A stretch of 37,680 bases of DNA from Pseudoselenomonas ruminantium (GTDB taxonomy: Bacteria; Bacillota; Negativicutes; Selenomonadales; Selenomonadaceae), in contig SVBX01000030.1 in the NCBI GenBank assembly GCA_015058655.1, forward strand, positions 1-37,680, written 5' to 3'. Of this stretch, positions 22,441 through 31,839 are shown in pieces (the stretch's first letter is position 1; each line of letters starts with the position of its first letter). The notes below the pieces were generated by a model. That model saw only the letters and a list, made by a program, of their open reading frames with translations. It made no database searches and was not told the origin of the DNA. The translations under genes and the position numbers were made by a program.

Positions 22441-23811
22441 ATGGAAGCCTTGCTGCTATCCAGATGGCAGTTCGCCATCACCACGGTGTACCACTTTCTC
22501 TTTGTCCCCATCACCCTGGGGCTGTCCATCTTCACGGCGCTCTTGGAAACCTGCTATGTGCGCACCAAGCACCCGGAGTGGAAGCCTGTATGCAAGAAGC
22601 TGACGAAATTCTTTGGCACGATTTTTCTCATCAACTTCGCCATGGGCGTGGTGACAGGCATCGTGCAAGAATTCCACTTCGGCATGAACTGGTCCGAATA
22701 CTCCCGCTTCATGGGAGATATCTTCGGCGCTCCCCTGGCCCTTGAAGCCCTCACGGCCTTCTTCCTGGAGTCCACCTTCCTGGGTATCTGGATGTTTGGC
22801 TGGGACAAGCTGTCAGAAAAAGCTCACTGCGCCTGCATCTGGCTGGTAACCTTCGGCAGCAACCTCTCCGCCTTCTGGATACTGGTGGCCAACTCTTTCA
22901 TGCAACATCCGGTGGGCTATGCGGTAAATAATGGCCGAGCCGAGATGACTGACTTCTTTGCCCTGGTGACCAACCCTTACGTAATAGGCGAATACTCCCA
23001 CACCCTTTTTGCAGGCCTTGCCACTGGCGGCTTCGTGGTGTTGGCAGTATCCGCCTGGAAAATCATCCACGATGATGATTCCAGGGAGGCTTTCAAGCAG
23101 GCGCTGAAGGCCGGTGCCGTCTACATGCTCATCGGCACCCTGGGGGTCATGGGCACGGGCCATATGCATGCCCAGTACCTGCGGGAAGGCAATCCCATGA
23201 AGCTTTCCTCTATGGAAGCCCTCTGGGAAACGGAGAATCCCGCCCCCTTTGCCATCGTGGCAGATATCAATCAGGATGCGGGCAGGAATGACTTTGAGAT
23301 TACCATCCCCGCCCTGTTCTCCTTTATGCTTTACAATGCTCCCGAAGGGGAGGTCAAAGGCATCAACGACCTGCAAAAGGAAGCCGCCGCCCAGTACGGC
23401 CCCGGTGACTACCGCCCCGATGTGACGGGACTTTTCTGGAGTTTCCGCATCATGGTGGGCGCAGGCGGGCTGATGGCAGCTATCGCAGGCTTGGTGGGCT
23501 TTCTCACCTTTACAGGGCGCCTGGAAAAATTCGGCTTCGTTCTGAAATTCCTGCCCTGGCTTTTGCCCCTCCCCTTTGTGGCCAATTCCGTAGGCTGGTA
23601 CATTGCAGAAGGCGGTCGCCAGCCCTGGATCGTGGTGGGACTGCAGAAGACCGCCGAGGCGGTTTCTCCTAATATCACTGGCGGAGAGGTATGGCTTACC
23701 TTGATTGGCTTCACCGTGATCTATCTCCTGCTTGCCATAGCCGCCCTCTATGCAGCCCTGCGCTTTATCTGCAGGACGAAAGTGACCCCGGCAGAAGGGA
23801 GGAATGGATGA
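22441..23811 (+). CDS. cydA: Cytochrome bd ubiquinol oxidase subunit I
   Basis: CydA carries the three hemes of cytochrome bd and oxidises quinol, reducing oxygen to water. The 456-residue protein has heme ligands H18 (YHFLFVP), H187 (EYSHTLFAG) and M338 (FWSFRIMVG), conserved acidic residues E102 and E110 in the heme channel, the quinol-site residues K254 and E259, and GRQPW at 392-396. The Q-loop is short, as in many Gram-positive type oxidases, and the protein is shorter than E. coli CydA. The ATG at 22441 has AAGGAGGG 6 bases upstream; a TTG two codons earlier is rejected. In an anaerobe it probably scavenges oxygen. Confidence 0.97.
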   Translation: MEALLLSRWQFAITTVYHFLFVPITLGLSIFTALLETCYVRTKHPEWKPVCKKLTKFFGTIFLINFAMGVVTGIVQEFHFGMNWSEYSRFMGDIFGAPLALEALTAFFLESTFLGIWMFGWDKLSEKAHCACIWLVTFGSNLSAFWILVANSFMQHPVGYAVNNGRAEMTDFFALVTNPYVIGEYSHTLFAGLATGGFVVLAVSAWKIIHDDDSREAFKQALKAGAVYMLIGTLGVMGTGHMHAQYLREGNPMKLSSMEALWETENPAPFAIVADINQDAGRNDFEITIPALFSFMLYNAPEGEVKGINDLQKEAAAQYGPGDYRPDVTGLFWSFRIMVGAGGLMAAIAGLVGFLTFTGRLEKFGFVLKFLPWLLPLPFVANSVGWYIAEGGRQPWIVVGLQKTAEAVSPNITGGEVWLTLIGFTVIYLLLAIAALYAALRFICRTKVTPAEGRNG

Positions 23812-24821
23812 TGGAACTGAATGTCTTATGGTTCGTGCTGATTACCGTGCTTTTCACCGGCTTCTTCTTCCTGGAAGGCTTTGACTACGGCGTAGGCGGG
23901 CTGCTTCCCTTTATGGGTCGCACCGATGAGGAGCGGGGCATGATCATCCGCACCATCGGCCCCGTATGGGATGGCAATGAAGTCTGGATGATTACCGCCG
24001 GCGGCGCTCTCTTTGCCGCCTTCCCCCATGTTTATTCCACCATGTTCGCCACCTTCTACCTGGCCCTGTTCCTGATGCTGGTGGCTCTTATCCTCCGTGG
24101 CGTGGCCTTCGAGCTGCGGGGCAAGGCAGACTGCCTTTGCTGGCGGCGTTTCTGGGAAGGCTGCATCGCCTTTGGCAGCCTTGTGCCCGCCTTCCTCTGG
24201 GGGGTGACTGTCACCAACCTCATTGCCGGGCTGCCCATCAATGAGAACATGCACTATCTGGGCAGCTTCTGGGATCTGCTTTCTGTCTACACCATCGTGG
24301 GAGGACTTACCTTCCTGACGGTTTTCCTCTTCCACGGTGCCGCCTTCCTCACCCAGCGGCTGGGGGACTACGGACTGATGCTGCGGGCTAGGGCATACGC
24401 CCTCAAAACCGGTGCCGCCGCCATTTTCTGCTTCGTGCTCTGCTTCGTGCTCACCGCCACGAAGACCGATCTTTTCCACAGCTTCCCCGCCGCCCTGCTG
24501 TTGGTGCTGACGGGGGTATTCTTCATCGCCGGTTACCTTGCCATGGCCCAGGGCAAATTCAAAGGCAGCTTCATCCTGTCCTCTCTTGCCATCGTGGCTG
24601 TGTCTTGCTCCTTCTTCACGGGGCTGTTCCCCCGGCTCATGGTTTCCTCCCTCAATCCGGCCTTCAGCCTCACCATTGACAATGCCTGCTCCACCCCCTA
24701 CACCCTCTCCATCATGACTGTGGCCGCCCTGGTCATGGTGCCCATCGTGCTGATCTATCAGGGCTGGTGTTACTGGGTGTTTCGCCATCGGGTAACAGGC
24801 AAGGATCTCAAAGCTCACTGA
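23808..24821 (+). CDS. cydB: Cytochrome bd ubiquinol oxidase subunit II
   Basis: CydB is the structural membrane partner of CydA. The 337-residue protein has about eight membrane helices and the family landmarks FFLEGFDYGVGGLLPF, IGPVWDGNEVWMITAGGALFAAFP near the N terminus, LRGVAFELRGK, and CSTPYTLSIMT near the C terminus. The start at 23808 overlaps the cydA stop (ATGA) and has AGGGAGG upstream; the longer upstream reading lies inside cydA. No small CydX-type ORF is visible in the short gap before cydD. Confidence 0.95.
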   Translation: MMELNVLWFVLITVLFTGFFFLEGFDYGVGGLLPFMGRTDEERGMIIRTIGPVWDGNEVWMITAGGALFAAFPHVYSTMFATFYLALFLMLVALILRGVAFELRGKADCLCWRRFWEGCIAFGSLVPAFLWGVTVTNLIAGLPINENMHYLGSFWDLLSVYTIVGGLTFLTVFLFHGAAFLTQRLGDYGLMLRARAYALKTGAAAIFCFVLCFVLTATKTDLFHSFPAALLLVLTGVFFIAGYLAMAQGKFKGSFILSSLAIVAVSCSFFTGLFPRLMVSSLNPAFSLTIDNACSTPYTLSIMTVAALVMVPIVLIYQGWCYWVFRHRVTGKDLKAH

Positions 24822-24844
24822 AATTGACTAAGCAACAAAAAACT

Positions 24845-26491
24845 ATGAACATGAAGAACAATTTCCTCTACCAGACCTGCACAGAACATAAGGGAGCCTT
24901 GGGCCAACTGCTGGCTCTGGAAATAACCTGCGGCCTCCTGCTGCTGGCTGCCAGCTTCCTGCTCACCACCCTCATGCAGTCCGCCCGCCTGCTGACGCTA
25001 GGCGGAGAATCAAGTTTTGAGGCAGCACCGGCTTTGCTGGTGCTGCTTTTTGCGCTGTCTTTTCGAAGCTTGCTGAAGCTGGGAAAAAGCCGCCTACTGG
25101 ATAAGCTCAGCCATCATTGCCGCCTGGGCTGCCGCCAGAAAATCCACCACGCCTTTTTTTGTCCCGCTACCCCCTCTGCAGAAGCCGCCACTGCCGCTTT
25201 AGAGGCTGCCGCAGGACTGGACAGCTATTTTACCGTAGTGCTGCCTACTTTGCTGAAGCTGGTCGTCACCATCCCCATGCTGCTGGCCGCCGCCCTGGCG
25301 CTGGACCTGGTCACGGCGGGAATCTTCCTCCTCACCCTGCCCATTGCCCCCTTCCTGCTCTACCTGATCGGACAGGTCACCAAAGAGCGCACCGCCCGGC
25401 AATGGCAAGAACTTTCCCAGCTTGCCTCTGCCTTCAGTGAAACTCTGGCAGGACTTGTCATCCTGAAAATCTTCCACCGTGAAGGTGCCCAGCAGGAGGA
25501 AATCAGGCGTCTCAGCGAAGGCTTTGCCGCCGCATCCCTCAAAGTCCTGCAGACCGCCTTTATCTCCAGCTTCGCCCTGGAACTTATCACCACCCTCTCC
25601 ATCGCCCTGGCGGCGGTGAGCATCGGCTTCCGCCTGCTGGGGGGCAGCCTTGCCTTCGAGACCTCCTTTTTCCTGTTGCTGATCATCCCCCTCTACTACC
25701 AGCCCCTGCGACAGGGGGGCATCTGCTTCCACGCCGCCATGGAGGCACGGGAAGCGGAGAAAAAAATAAGGATGCTGCTGCAAGAGCAGCCTGCCCAGAG
25801 CGGCAGGAAAGGACAGTTGCAAGTCCCACCCGCCCTCACTGCAGAAAACCTCTCCCTGGGCTATGAGGAAAAATTGCAACCAGTCTTTGCGGGGCTTGAC
25901 TTGAAAGTCCCCGCCGGAAGCAGGCTTCTGCTCACCGGCCCCAGCGGCTGCGGCAAGAGCACCCTGCTGAAAGCCGCGGCAGGGCTGATGCTGCCCAGAG
26001 AAGGAGGCCTGTGGCTCAACGGCACCGACCTGCATAAGTTGGCACCTGCCAGCCGTCAGAAAATCATCAGTTACCTGCCTCAGGAGCCCCATATCTTCGC
26101 CGCCACTCTGGCAGAGAATCTGAGCCTGTTCCAGGAAATGCCCACAGAACGGATGCGACAGGCCCTGCGGTTAGTTTCCCTGGAAAAATGGTTCGATAAG
26201 CTTCCCGCAGGACTTGATACTCCTCTGGGCGCAGGGGGTCTCAGCCTTTCTCATGGTGAGAGCAAACGACTGGGCCTTGCCCGGATCATCCTGCAAAACA
26301 GGCCCCTGGTGCTGTTGGACGAGCCCACCAACGGCCTGGACGAGGATGCAGAAAGGGCCGTGCTGAAAGCCCTCACCGCCTTCAGCTGGCAGCGCACCGT
26401 CATCCTAGTCTCCCACCGCCCTGGCCTCAAAGACTGGGCTGAAAGAACAATCGACTGGGAAGAACTTTTCCCACAGGAGCAAAAGCCATGA
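24845..26491 (+). CDS. cydD: ABC transporter subunit CydD (cytochrome bd assembly)
   Basis: CydD forms with CydC a heterodimeric exporter needed to assemble cytochrome bd, reported to move thiols or heme. The 548-residue half-transporter has a six-helix membrane domain and a C-terminal ATPase domain. Motifs are Walker A GPSGCGKST, Q-loop YLPQEPHIF, signature LSLSHGESKRLGLAR (LSHGE in place of LSGGQ), Walker B LVLLDEPTNGLD and the switch histidine in LVSHRPG. The start is uncertain: the ATG at 24845 lacks a strong Shine–Dalgarno, with another ATG two codons on. The 23-base gap to cydB suggests coupling. The stop overlaps the cydC start. Confidence 0.9.
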   Translation: MNMKNNFLYQTCTEHKGALGQLLALEITCGLLLLAASFLLTTLMQSARLLTLGGESSFEAAPALLVLLFALSFRSLLKLGKSRLLDKLSHHCRLGCRQKIHHAFFCPATPSAEAATAALEAAAGLDSYFTVVLPTLLKLVVTIPMLLAAALALDLVTAGIFLLTLPIAPFLLYLIGQVTKERTARQWQELSQLASAFSETLAGLVILKIFHREGAQQEEIRRLSEGFAAASLKVLQTAFISSFALELITTLSIALAAVSIGFRLLGGSLAFETSFFLLLIIPLYYQPLRQGGICFHAAMEAREAEKKIRMLLQEQPAQSGRKGQLQVPPALTAENLSLGYEEKLQPVFAGLDLKVPAGSRLLLTGPSGCGKSTLLKAAAGLMLPREGGLWLNGTDLHKLAPASRQKIISYLPQEPHIFAATLAENLSLFQEMPTERMRQALRLVSLEKWFDKLPAGLDTPLGAGGLSLSHGESKRLGLARIILQNRPLVLLDEPTNGLDEDAERAVLKALTAFSWQRTVILVSHRPGLKDWAERTIDWEELFPQEQKP

Positions 26492-28044
26492 CAGAAACCA
26501 TCGGATTATTGCTGAAACAGATAGAGAAAAGGAAACTGCTCTTTCCCCTGCTGATGGGGCTCCTGGCGAGCCTCATGGGGCTGAGCCTCCTGGGAGCCGG
26601 AGCCTGGCTCATTGCCTGGGCTGCCCGGCAGCCCCCCCTCTACACCCTGGCACTGGGAGTGACCTGCGTGAGGGCCTGCGGCATTTTCCGGGCGGTGTTC
26701 CGCTATCTGGAAAGATACCTTGCCCACAGCCTGGCCTTTTCTGCCTACAGCAGCCTGCAGCAGCTTGTCTACAGGCGGGCTGCCCAAGCCCTGCCCCTGA
26801 AATCCGGGGCCCTGGCCCAAGGCATCTGGCTGGAGCGGCTGCTGAAGGACTGCGCCCTCTGGCGAGATACCTATGTGCGGGCCCTGCTGCCCCTGTCCGT
26901 TGCCTTTTGCCTTACGCTCTGCTTCTGCGCCGCCCTATGCTCTTACTCCCCTCCGGCCTCCCTATCACTGGCGTTTCTCTTTCTGCTGCTTGCTCTCCTG
27001 CCTCTGACTTTCCCCTCGCAGGAACTCCCTTCCCAAGCTGCCTATCGGCAGGAGCTGCTGGAAATGCTGGCAGGCAGGGAAGAACTTCTCCCCGCTGGTC
27101 CAGCCGCCCCTGCCCTGGCGCGGCTGGACAAAGCCGCCGAAAGATTTCAGTCAGCAGGGCTGGACATGAAAAAATTGCTTCACTATCAGGAATTGCTGCT
27201 GGCCCTCCTAAGGCACAGCGGTTTCCTGCTGATTCTCTATCTGCTCTATTTCCAGGTTCCACAGGCCATGACGGAGGTAGAACTGGCAGTCTGGCTGCTG
27301 TTGCTGCTGACCCTGAGCCAGGATTATGCAGGGCTTTCTCCCGCTCTGCAACAGCTGAAGGAAGCTGGCAAGGCACGGATAACCTTCAAGGCCAGCAAAG
27401 CCTTGCCCCAAAAGGATTCTACTCTTGTTCAAACAACCATGGAGCCTTTGCTTGAAGTTAATCTCCTCTGCTTCGGCTATCAGCCAGGCACGCCCCTTTT
27501 TGACAACCTCTCCCTGGCCATAGAGCCAGGACAGCACACCGCCCTTTTAGGCGAAAGCGGCAGGGGCAAGACCACCCTGGCCTATCTGCTGACGGGGCTT
27601 TACCAGCCGGAGGAAGGAACCATCGAGCGAACCTGCCCTGTCGCGGGAAATCTCCAGGGCTGTTTTGTCTTCAGTGGCTCTATCAGGGAAAATTTCCTCC
27701 GCCTGCACCCGGAGCTAAGGGAAGAAGATATGTTATCCTGCCTTGAGTGTGCCCAGCTTGGCAGCCTGGCAGCCAGTCTGCCCCAAGGGCTTGATACTCC
27801 CCTGGGCTATGACGGCAGCCGCCTTTCCGGGGGAGAGAGGAACCGACTGCTGACGGCTCTTGCCCTGGCTTCCTCCGCCCCCCTGCTGATTCTGGACGAG
27901 CCCACAGCAGGACTGGACAACAAAACAGCGTCCCAGCTGCTCTATGCCCTATTTGAGAAGGCACAGGAACAGCATAAGACGCTGCTTGTTATTACACATG
28001 ATTCAAGCATTCTGGGCATGTTCTCGCAGGTTATCGCGCTTTAG
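26488..28044 (+). CDS. cydC: ABC transporter subunit CydC (cytochrome bd assembly)
   Basis: This is the second half of the CydDC exporter. The 518-residue protein has an N-terminal membrane domain (with the CydC-like FRAVFRYLERYLAH segment after helix two) and an ATPase domain with Walker A GESGRGKTT, signature LSGGERNRLL, Walker B LLILDEPTAGLD and switch histidine in VITHDSS. The stretch between Walker A and the Q-loop is about 18 residues shorter than usual, because the strand and the usual DG turn after PEEG are missing. The whole protein is also shorter than typical CydC. The ATG overlaps the cydD stop (ATGA), with AGGAG 8 bases upstream. A terminator follows directly. Confidence 0.9.
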   Translation: MTETIGLLLKQIEKRKLLFPLLMGLLASLMGLSLLGAGAWLIAWAARQPPLYTLALGVTCVRACGIFRAVFRYLERYLAHSLAFSAYSSLQQLVYRRAAQALPLKSGALAQGIWLERLLKDCALWRDTYVRALLPLSVAFCLTLCFCAALCSYSPPASLSLAFLFLLLALLPLTFPSQELPSQAAYRQELLEMLAGREELLPAGPAAPALARLDKAAERFQSAGLDMKKLLHYQELLLALLRHSGFLLILYLLYFQVPQAMTEVELAVWLLLLLTLSQDYAGLSPALQQLKEAGKARITFKASKALPQKDSTLVQTTMEPLLEVNLLCFGYQPGTPLFDNLSLAIEPGQHTALLGESGRGKTTLAYLLTGLYQPEEGTIERTCPVAGNLQGCFVFSGSIRENFLRLHPELREEDMLSCLECAQLGSLAASLPQGLDTPLGYDGSRLSGGERNRLLTALALASSAPLLILDEPTAGLDNKTASQLLYALFEKAQEQHKTLLVITHDSSILGMFSQVIAL

Positions 28045-28069
28045 CCTTCCCTCCCATGGAAGGCTTTTT
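28043..28069 (+). terminator. Rho-independent terminator of the cyd operon
   Basis: An 8-bp perfect stem (AGCCTTCC at 28043-28050 with GGAAGGCT at 28058-28065) has a 7-base loop and then a T run on the plus strand. The stem begins within the cydC stop codon and the T run meets the stop of the convergent gene. There is no equivalent T run on the minus strand. Confidence 0.85.
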
Positions 28070-29802
28070 CACTTCCCCAAAATCTCCTTATCAAAATCCC
28101 TGCCCTGCACCATGCGGGGGCGGGCAGCATCAAAAGCTGGATTGATGACGCTCTTTTTCGGATCATATTCAGGCGTCTCAAGCCCCAGGATATCCATCAC
28201 GGTATGAATCATATCATCGGTCATATAGGGACGGTTCACCGCTGCCTGAATGGCAGTCCACTTCTCACCGTGCTTCTGGCGGAACTCCGGGGAACCCCAG
28301 AAAATAAGCGGCACTTCCAGCATTTCCTGGGTGGGGTTCTCCTCCACATGGCCGCTGCGGTAGCCGTGGTCGTAGACCGCCTCCCCGTGGTCAGGCAGAT
28401 AAATGATGAGAGCATCCTTGTCCCGGAATTTGCCGATGAGGGAGCTGACCACGAAGTCATTGTAGAACAAGGCATTTTCATACTGGGCGATTTCCGTGCG
28501 CTTTTCCTCGGAAAGACCGTCCTGGGGCGGGGGTATATCCTCCGCCTTGAATTTTGTGAAAAGATAGGGGAACCGCAGGTAATAGAGGCTGTGGCCCCCC
28601 ATCAGATGCAGCACTATGAACTGCTTCTTCTCTGGCTGAGCCTGTGCCAGCACCTCATCCACCAGGGGGAACAGCTCCTCGTCCAGCCTGCCGCTTTCCT
28701 CATGGGACTCCCTTATCTGGGTATAGCGGCTCACATCGCTGCGCTGGCTGTAGAACTGGCTCACATTGCCCCAGATGCCGGAACTTTCCTGATTGGAGAG
28801 CCAGGAAGTCTTATACCCCGCCGCCTTCACAATATCGATAAGGTTGTTGTACTTGTACCAGGTGTCTGTGTGCTCCGCATCTGCAAAGGTGAAGAGCTCC
28901 CTGAGCACCGCCGCCGTAGCCCCCTGGGGGGCGATGACCTCGCGGTAGACCGCCAGTTCTCCCCTGCTGTCCAAATCATCAAGGTTCGGCGTGTTCTCCA
29001 AGGGATAGCCGTACAGGTGCAGGCGGCGGCGATTGGTGGACTCCCCCAGGATAAAGACCACATAGGGAATATCGCTGTCATTGCGGGTAAGCTCGGGATT
29101 CACTGCCGCCTGAGTGACGATTTCCTCATAGGAACGCATATTCTGAGCCGCCGTGTCCAAAGACAGCCACACTCGCACGGCAGGAATGTCCAGATCGTTG
29201 TTGATGATGAATGAATGGTAATAATTGAAGACGATGCTGCCTGCCCCCGCCCCTGCCAAAAGCAAGGCCAAAAGCAAGCGGCTGCGATAGTGCCCCGAAG
29301 GACGGCTCCAGCGCAAAGATTTCAGATACCGCCAGCTTCCATAGGCAAGACCAGCAAAAGCTGCAGCCAGTATTATTCCTGTCATCCCCACATAGCGAGC
29401 GAAGAACTCCTGTGCCTCCCTCCCGTTGGTCTGGGCCACCGCCGTAATGATGCCCGCCCCAATCTGGGCCTGATAATTCCAGAGGGCAAAGCACTCCAGG
29501 CCGCCCAGGAGGGCCGAGAGGAAAAAGGACAGGGCAAGAAGTCCCCGCCTGATCCTTTCCAAGGGAATGAATCCCAAAAGCCCCACATACAAAAAGGCAC
29601 CTGCCAGCACCAGCAAACCGTCAAAGATAAGCACTCCCAATTGCTGCGTACCGTATTTATGCAGGTTGAGCCAGCAGATAGTGAACCAGTTCAGCAGAAA
29701 AAGAACCATTATCAGCCCCAGACGCTTTTCTATTTCCCGCTGCATTTTCGCCCACAGGCGCAATAGCCTTGATTTATTTTTTCTGGAATCCCCCAGAGAC
29801 AT
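28069..29802 (-). CDS. Phosphoethanolamine transferase, CptA/EptC-like (sulfatase fold)
   Basis: Enzymes of this family move phosphoethanolamine from phosphatidylethanolamine to the lipid A or core of lipopolysaccharide at the outer face of the inner membrane. The 577-residue protein has about five N-terminal membrane helices (first near 28-45) and a periplasmic sulfatase-type domain. Its nucleophile motif is GEST (T256 likely), followed by [15 protein letters not shown], close to the CptA pattern. Metal-site segments [10 protein letters not shown] and [18 protein letters not shown] follow. The length equals E. coli CptA. The start at 29802 has GGAGGTG upstream. It has its own promoter. The exact sugar or lipid acceptor cannot be told from sequence. 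Confidence 0.88.
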   Translation of the reverse strand: MSLGDSRKNKSRLLRLWAKMQREIEKRLGLIMVLFLLNWFTICWLNLHKYGTQQLGVLIFDGLLVLAGAFLYVGLLGFIPLERIRRGLLALSFFLSALLGGLECFALWNYQAQIGAGIITAVAQTNGREAQEFFARYVGMTGIILAAAFAGLAYGSWRYLKSLRWSRPSGHYRSRLLLALLLAGAGAGSIVFNYYHSFIINNDLDIPAVRVWLSLDTAAQNMRSYEEIVTQAAVNPELTRNDSDIPYVVFILGESTNRRRLHLYGYPLENTPNLDDLDSRGELAVYREVIAPQGATAAVLRELFTFADAEHTDTWYKYNNLIDIVKAAGYKTSWLSNQESSGIWGNVSQFYSQRSDVSRYTQIRESHEESGRLDEELFPLVDEVLAQAQPEKKQFIVLHLMGGHSLYYLRFPYLFTKFKAEDIPPPQDGLSEEKRTEIAQYENALFYNDFVVSSLIGKFRDKDALIIYLPDHGEAVYDHGYRSGHVEENPTQEMLEVPLIFWGSPEFRQKHGEKWTAIQAAVNRPYMTDDMIHTVMDILGLETPEYDPKKSVINPAFDAARPRMVQGRDFDKEILGK

Positions 29803-29823
29803 AAGAACACCTCCATGTCCTGT

Positions 29824-29852
29824 ATCATACCACAAGCTTGATTATGAGGCAA
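29824..29852 (-). promoter_or_regulatory. Promoter of the CptA-like gene
   Basis: On the minus strand TTGCCT (29847-29852) is separated by 17 bases from TATGAT (29824-29829), with an extended TG one base before the -10. The predicted start of transcription is near 29817, about 15 bases before the ATG, just room for the Shine–Dalgarno. Confidence 0.7.
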
Positions 29853-29971
29853 AATCCTGCTTCATAGCGTTTTTTAGCATTATATTTGGAGGAATTCGCT
29901 TAAACTTAACGAATTATTCAAACAATGACAATCTCTATCAGGTTTCATCGTTCGATTTTAGGAGGAGCACT

Positions 29972-31765
29972 ATGTTGAACTTCAAATCAGTCCGAGACCG
30001 GCTGACCTTCCTGTTCGTACTGCTAAGCGCAGTATCGACACTGGTAGTCGGCATTTATTTCATCGGTTCGCAGATACGCGGCAATGATGAACAGGTGGAA
30101 ACCTACAAGACAGAGCTTTCCAAGCAGTATGACAGGGAACTGCGAATACAGACAGAAGGACTTATCTCTGCCGTAGAAGGTCTCTACAAGGAGCAACAGG
30201 CAGGCCGCCTATCTGAAGCCGATGCAAAGAAGCTGGCCATGGATATCATAAGGAATACCCGCTTCGATGACGGCAAAGGCTATTTCTCCGTGGACGAGCG
30301 CCGCACAGGCATATGCGTGGTGCACCCTATCCAGGGAGCCAAGGTAGAAGGCAAGGACCGCTCCCAGAACAAGGACAGCCAAGGTGTCATGTACATGCAG
30401 GAAATGTTCAAGGCTGCTGACGCAGGCGGCGGCTTCGTGAACTACTCTTTCCCCAAGCCCGGTGAGAGCACTGACTCCCCCAAACGCACTTATGTAGGCT
30501 ACTTCAAACCCTATGACTGGGTCATTGATACCGGCTCCTACATCGACTACATCGATGCAGAGGCCAATAAATATGCCGATGAGATGCAGAGCAAGCTGAA
30601 CAGGCAGATCATGATTTCTCTGATCCTGCTTGCCATCGTGGAAGTGATGGTGGTTCTGATCAGCATGCGCCTGGCACAGGGCTTTGCAGATCCCATCATG
30701 TTTGTTACCCGCCGTCTGGGGCAATTTGCAGATGGCGACTACCGCAAGGAACCCATCCGGGAAGATTGGGTCGCCCGCAATGACGAAATCGGTGCCATGA
30801 TGCACTCTATTGGCAACCTCGGCGGCAGCATGCGCAGCCTTATCAACACCATTTCCGGCTCTGCCGATAGCGTAGCCTATGGCTCTGCCGCCCTGACGGA
30901 GCGGACTGACCAATCCTCCCAGGCCAGCCACAGTGTAGCAGTATCCATCACCGATGTAGCTGCCGCCGCCAATAACCAGCTTCACGCCGTTGATGATGCC
31001 ACCCAATCCATCGACCGACTGGCAGAGACCATGGCCAAAGTTTCTGATAGTGCCGCCGAAACCGCAGCAGACACCCGTCAGGCCGCCCAGGCCGCTCAAA
31101 ACGGTCAGCAGGTAGTAAGTCGTACCGTCAGCGATATGGAACAGCTGAGTCAGGCTGTGGAAAGTTCCGCCGCCCGCATCCGGGAATTAGGTGCCCGTTC
31201 CGATACCATTGGCCAGATTACGGACACCATTTCCAGCATTGCTGAGCAGACCAACCTGCTGGCCCTGAACGCTGCCATCGAGGCTGCCAGGGCCGGTGAA
31301 CAGGGCCGCGGCTTCGCTGTGGTGGCTGAGGAGATCAGGAAGCTGGCAGCCCAATCCGAGGAAGCAGCCTCCCAGATTGCCCAGCTCATAGGTCAAATCC
31401 AGGAAGACACCAAGCACGCCGTTTCCAGCATGAATGATGGTACCCAGCAGCTGGCCACCACCAAGGAAAGCGTCAGCCAGACTGGTTCCGAGTTCCAAGA
31501 CATCGCCCAGCTCATTGAAAGCATTTCCAAACAGTCCGAACGCATTGCCACGGCCTCCCGTTCCGCTACGAATGACGCTACCGGCTGCCAGGATTCCATC
31601 AAGGAAATCGACAATATGAGCCGCAATGTAGTGGCCGAATCTGAAAATGTCTCTGCCGCTACCGAAGAGCAGTCAGCTTCCATTCAGGATATGGCTACTT
31701 CCTGCCGGGAATTGGCCAATATGGCTGAGAACCTTCGTCAGGCCGTCACCAAATTCAAGGTTTGA
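29972..31765 (+). CDS. Methyl-accepting chemotaxis protein with a single Cache (sCache_2) sensor
   Basis: This 597-residue chemoreceptor has a membrane helix at about 9-30 and an extracellular sensor (about 35-205) of the sCache_2 type, with [27 protein letters not shown] and [20 protein letters not shown] second helix (about 212-233), a HAMP domain and a long coiled-coil signalling domain follow. The signalling tip, near 421-455, contains [20 protein letters not shown] and [15 protein letters not shown]. There is no C-terminal CheR-binding pentapeptide. The ATG at 29972 has AGGAGGAG upstream; about 135 in-frame upstream codons run into the divergent gene and are rejected. The ligand is unknown; sCache_2 sensors often bind small organic acids. 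A motile host is implied. Confidence 0.95.
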   Translation: MLNFKSVRDRLTFLFVLLSAVSTLVVGIYFIGSQIRGNDEQVETYKTELSKQYDRELRIQTEGLISAVEGLYKEQQAGRLSEADAKKLAMDIIRNTRFDDGKGYFSVDERRTGICVVHPIQGAKVEGKDRSQNKDSQGVMYMQEMFKAADAGGGFVNYSFPKPGESTDSPKRTYVGYFKPYDWVIDTGSYIDYIDAEANKYADEMQSKLNRQIMISLILLAIVEVMVVLISMRLAQGFADPIMFVTRRLGQFADGDYRKEPIREDWVARNDEIGAMMHSIGNLGGSMRSLINTISGSADSVAYGSAALTERTDQSSQASHSVAVSITDVAAAANNQLHAVDDATQSIDRLAETMAKVSDSAAETAADTRQAAQAAQNGQQVVSRTVSDMEQLSQAVESSAARIRELGARSDTIGQITDTISSIAEQTNLLALNAAIEAARAGEQGRGFAVVAEEIRKLAAQSEEAASQIAQLIGQIQEDTKHAVSSMNDGTQQLATTKESVSQTGSEFQDIAQLIESISKQSERIATASRSATNDATGCQDSIKEIDNMSRNVVAESENVSAATEEQSASIQDMATSCRELANMAENLRQAVTKFKV

Positions 31766-31783
31766 TTCCCATTCTCCCATATG

Positions 31784-31828
31784 AAAACGCCCTCAGGTGC
31801 AATATACAAAGCACTTGAGGGCGTTTTT
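31784..31828. terminator. Bidirectional terminator between the chemoreceptor and uvrA
   Basis: AAAACGCCCTCAGGTGC (31784-31800) pairs with GCACTTGAGGGCGTTTT (31811-31827) with a single G-U type mismatch. A T run follows on both strands, so one hairpin can end both convergent transcripts. Confidence 0.9.
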
Positions 31829-31839
31829 CATGCATTTGT

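Noticed and set aside
23826..24818. 330-codon open frame on the minus strand, antisense to cydB
   Set aside because: It is rich in His, Gly, Glu and Gln with no domain, and lies wholly inside an unmistakable cydB. It arises from strong GC3 bias on the coding strand.
24822..24844. CydX-like small subunit gene after cydB
   Set aside because: Only 23 bases lie between cydB and the chosen cydD start, with no room for even a 30-codon gene.
28204..29214. 336-codon open frame on the plus strand, antisense to the CptA-like gene
   Set aside because: It lies inside a well-supported gene, has no recognisable motif and no convincing ribosome binding site, and is explained by codon bias.
30209..31099. 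296-codon open frame antisense to the chemoreceptor
   Set aside because: It is a low-complexity Gly/Val/His-rich translation mirroring the Ala/Ser-rich coiled coil of the real gene.
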